From Pseudofrankia asymbiotica (GTDB lineage Bacteria; Actinomycetota; Actinomycetes; Frankiales; Frankiaceae), in assembly GCF_001983105.1 (NCBI RefSeq), contig NZ_MOMC01000024.1:60173-67443 (forward strand): a DNA stretch of 7,271 nucleotides. The letters are read 5' to 3'. Shown here piece after piece: positions 6,131-7,271 of the stretch. The notes beneath the pieces are model-generated. The model made no database searches. It was not told the origin of the DNA and was given only the letters and a program-made list of their open reading frames with translations. The stretch's first letter is position 1, and every line of letters begins with the position of its first letter. Both the position numbers and the translations under genes were made by a program.

Positions 6131-6643
6131 ATGCTTGAGACCGAACGGCTGCTGCTGCGCCCGCTGCGGGTCGACGACGTGGGCGCCTACGTCAGCCTCC
6201 ACGCCCATGAGGAGGTGAGCCGTTTCCTCGGCTCCTACTCCCGGTCGGAGGCGCTGGACCGCCTGACCGCGGTCGAACGGCAGTGGGCCGCGCGCGGCCA
6301 CGGGCGCTGTGCCATCGAACTCAGGTCGACCGGGGACTTCATCGGTGTGTCCGGCCTGCGGTACTGGGAGTCCTTCGACGAGGTCGAGATCGCCTGGACC
6401 CTGCGGCCCGACCGCTGGGGCCACGGCTACGCGACCGAGGCGGCCGGCGCCTGGCTCGACTGGGGCTTTCGCGAACTGCCTGATCGTTACTTCACCGCGA
6501 TGATCAGGCCGGCGAACACCCGGTCGATCCGCGTCGCCGAACGCCTCGGCTTCCGGCCCCTTCGCCAGGACACGCTGTTCGACCGCCCCACAACCGTCTA
6601 CTCCCTCTCCCGGCCAGGGGATCGGGACGGCGGGATGCGGTGA
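6131..6643 (+). CDS. GNAT-family N-acetyltransferase (RimJ/RimL type)
   Basis: A 170-residue protein matching the Acetyltransf_3 group: the N-terminal LETERLLLRPLRVDDV strand-helix (2-17), the GDFIGVSGLRYW strand (68-79), EVEIAWTLRPDRWGHGYATEAAGAWLDWGF (84-113) with the acetyl-CoA pyrophosphate-binding loop R95-W-G-H-G-Y-A, and NTRSIRVAERLGFRPL (129-144) near the C-terminus. It transfers an acetyl group from acetyl-CoA to an amine; the RimJ/RimL group acts on protein N-termini, but small-molecule or antibiotic amines are also acetylated by this broad family, and the acceptor cannot be read here. The ATG lies 11 nt after the glycerate kinase stop with no visible Shine-Dalgarno, so translation may be coupled to the upstream gene. 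The last residues (RPGDRDGGMR) are unstructured. Confidence 0.92.
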   Translation: MLETERLLLRPLRVDDVGAYVSLHAHEEVSRFLGSYSRSEALDRLTAVERQWAARGHGRCAIELRSTGDFIGVSGLRYWESFDEVEIAWTLRPDRWGHGYATEAAGAWLDWGFRELPDRYFTAMIRPANTRSIRVAERLGFRPLRQDTLFDRPTTVYSLSRPGDRDGGMR

Positions 6644-6671
6644 CCGTCTCGCGGCCCGGGCCTTTCATCGC

Positions 6672-6697
6672 CGCCGACCGCGGCGTCGCGGCCGACG
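6672..6697. terminator. Weak candidate hairpin between convergent genes
   Basis: Bases 6678-6682 and 6687-6691 form a 5-bp GC stem (CCGCG/CGCGG) around a 4-nt loop. The stem extends outward to 6672/6697 with two A-C mismatches, giving 9 pairs in total. Its position in the 67-nt gap between two convergent genes favours a terminator, but there is no T-tract and such imperfect stems are common by chance in this GC-rich DNA. Confidence 0.25.
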
Positions 6698-6710
6698 ACC
6701 CCGGCGAGGA

Positions 6711-7217
6711 TCAGAGGTGGTCGCGCGCGGGGCGGGCGGCGGGGCCCGGGCCGGGCTGGGTCGTGGCGCAACGGGGGCAGACGACCGTGGCGGCGGCGGC
6801 CGGGACGGAGAAGCGGTGGGTGCAGGCGCCGAGCCAGCGGCGCGCGAGCCAGCGGTCGGGGACCAGCCGCCGCACCGGCCAGGGGCGTGGGCCACGGGCG
6901 GCGCAGGTCAGCTCAGTGCCGAGCGGCGGCTCGTCATCGACGACGCGTGGGTGGACCGAGGCGCAGATGCCGCAGACCACCTCGGGCGGCGACGCGACGA
7001 ACGTGGGGTTCCGGGAGGTCGCGGAGAAGATCTGGACCTCGGCGTGATGCGGCGTCGGGCCCCCGCAGGTGTCGCACTGGATGTACCGGATCGGCGTCGA
7101 CTCGTCGCCACGGGTGTCCCGCACGAGGGCGACCAGTGCGGACAGCATGCCGCGGCCGGCCGGGTCGACGCGGGCCGGGTCCTGGTCGTCACTGTGTCTG
7201 GGCCCCACGTCCTCCAT
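6711..7217 (-). CDS. Unrecognised Cys-rich, probably zinc-binding protein
   Basis: About 168 residues from ATG 7215-7217. I do not recognise a named family. Cysteines occur as CDTC (48-51), CGIC (82-85), single C105 and C132, and CPRC (147-150); together with nearby His (57, 58, 134) they could build two zinc ribbons or knuckles: 48/51 with 82/85, and 147/150 with C132/H134. There is no membrane segment or signal peptide. The N-terminal 40 residues are charged and low in structure; LSALVALVRDTRGDESTPIRYI (26-46) leads into the first Cys pair. GC-rich third positions support this strand over the overlapping plus-strand frame. The start is uncertain: GTG 7227-7229 (with GGAAGG just ahead) and GTG 7245-7247 are also in frame, and the frame is open to the right window edge, so the gene could extend further. 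It converges on the acetyltransferase. Confidence 0.65.
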   Translation of the reverse strand: MEDVGPRHSDDQDPARVDPAGRGMLSALVALVRDTRGDESTPIRYIQCDTCGGPTPHHAEVQIFSATSRNPTFVASPPEVVCGICASVHPRVVDDEPPLGTELTCAARGPRPWPVRRLVPDRWLARRWLGACTHRFSVPAAAATVVCPRCATTQPGPGPAARPARDHL

Positions 7218-7271
7218 GGTCGCTGACACGAGGCCTTCCGGTCGCACCGCCCGGCAGAACGCGTGGCGAAC

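Noticed and set aside
6640..7047. Plus-strand frame overlapping the acetyltransferase stop
   Set aside because: Ser/Arg/Gly-rich shadow of the Cys-rich minus-strand gene, with no motif and no ribosome site.
1..7271. tRNA, rRNA, CRISPR arrays, insertion sequences
   Set aside because: I looked on both strands and saw no repeat-spacer pattern, transposase motif or tRNA-like cloverleaf; a tRNAscan or Rfam search was not possible.

Overview
The window is very GC-rich DNA with strongly GC-biased third codon positions, GTG starts and a gene set typical of actinobacteria: an orphan-type NarL response regulator, a GPP34 protein, an SPFH protein with its small ribbon-helix-helix neighbour, and a RimJ/RimL-type acetyltransferase. 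A Frankia-like or related actinomycete is my best guess from style alone; I could not search a database.

Layout. (1) Positions 1-688, plus strand: the C-terminal part of a cell-wall amidase with a peptidoglycan-binding domain, cut by the left window edge. (2) Positions 694-738: a perfect 20-bp stem hairpin between two convergent genes, very likely a bidirectional terminator. (3) Positions 738-3469, minus strand: four tightly spaced genes read in the order SPFH membrane protein, small ribbon-helix-helix (RHH) protein, GPP34 (GOLPH3/Vps74-like) protein, LuxR/NarL response regulator, with gaps of 10, 33 and 52 nt. They look like one operon. (4) Positions 3470-3889: a divergent intergenic region holding a perfect 16-bp AT-rich palindrome about 60 nt upstream of the SPFH start, a good candidate operator for the RHH protein. 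(5) Positions 3890-6643, plus strand: an adenosine-deaminase-family enzyme, a glycerate 2-kinase and a GNAT acetyltransferase. The last two lack a recognisable Shine-Dalgarno sequence. (6) Positions 6711 to about 7217, minus strand: an unrecognised protein with four CxxC-type or single-Cys clusters, convergent with the acetyltransferase.

The most interesting unit is the minus-strand operon. It joins a membrane scaffold (SPFH), a protein of a fold that binds phosphoinositide lipid head groups in eukaryotes (GPP34), a likely autoregulator (RHH with an AT-hook-like tail) and a response regulator, under an apparent dedicated palindromic operator. I infer a membrane-domain or envelope-stress module; its function is not shown by the sequence. 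The plus-strand metabolic genes show no evident functional link to it or to one another beyond co-orientation.
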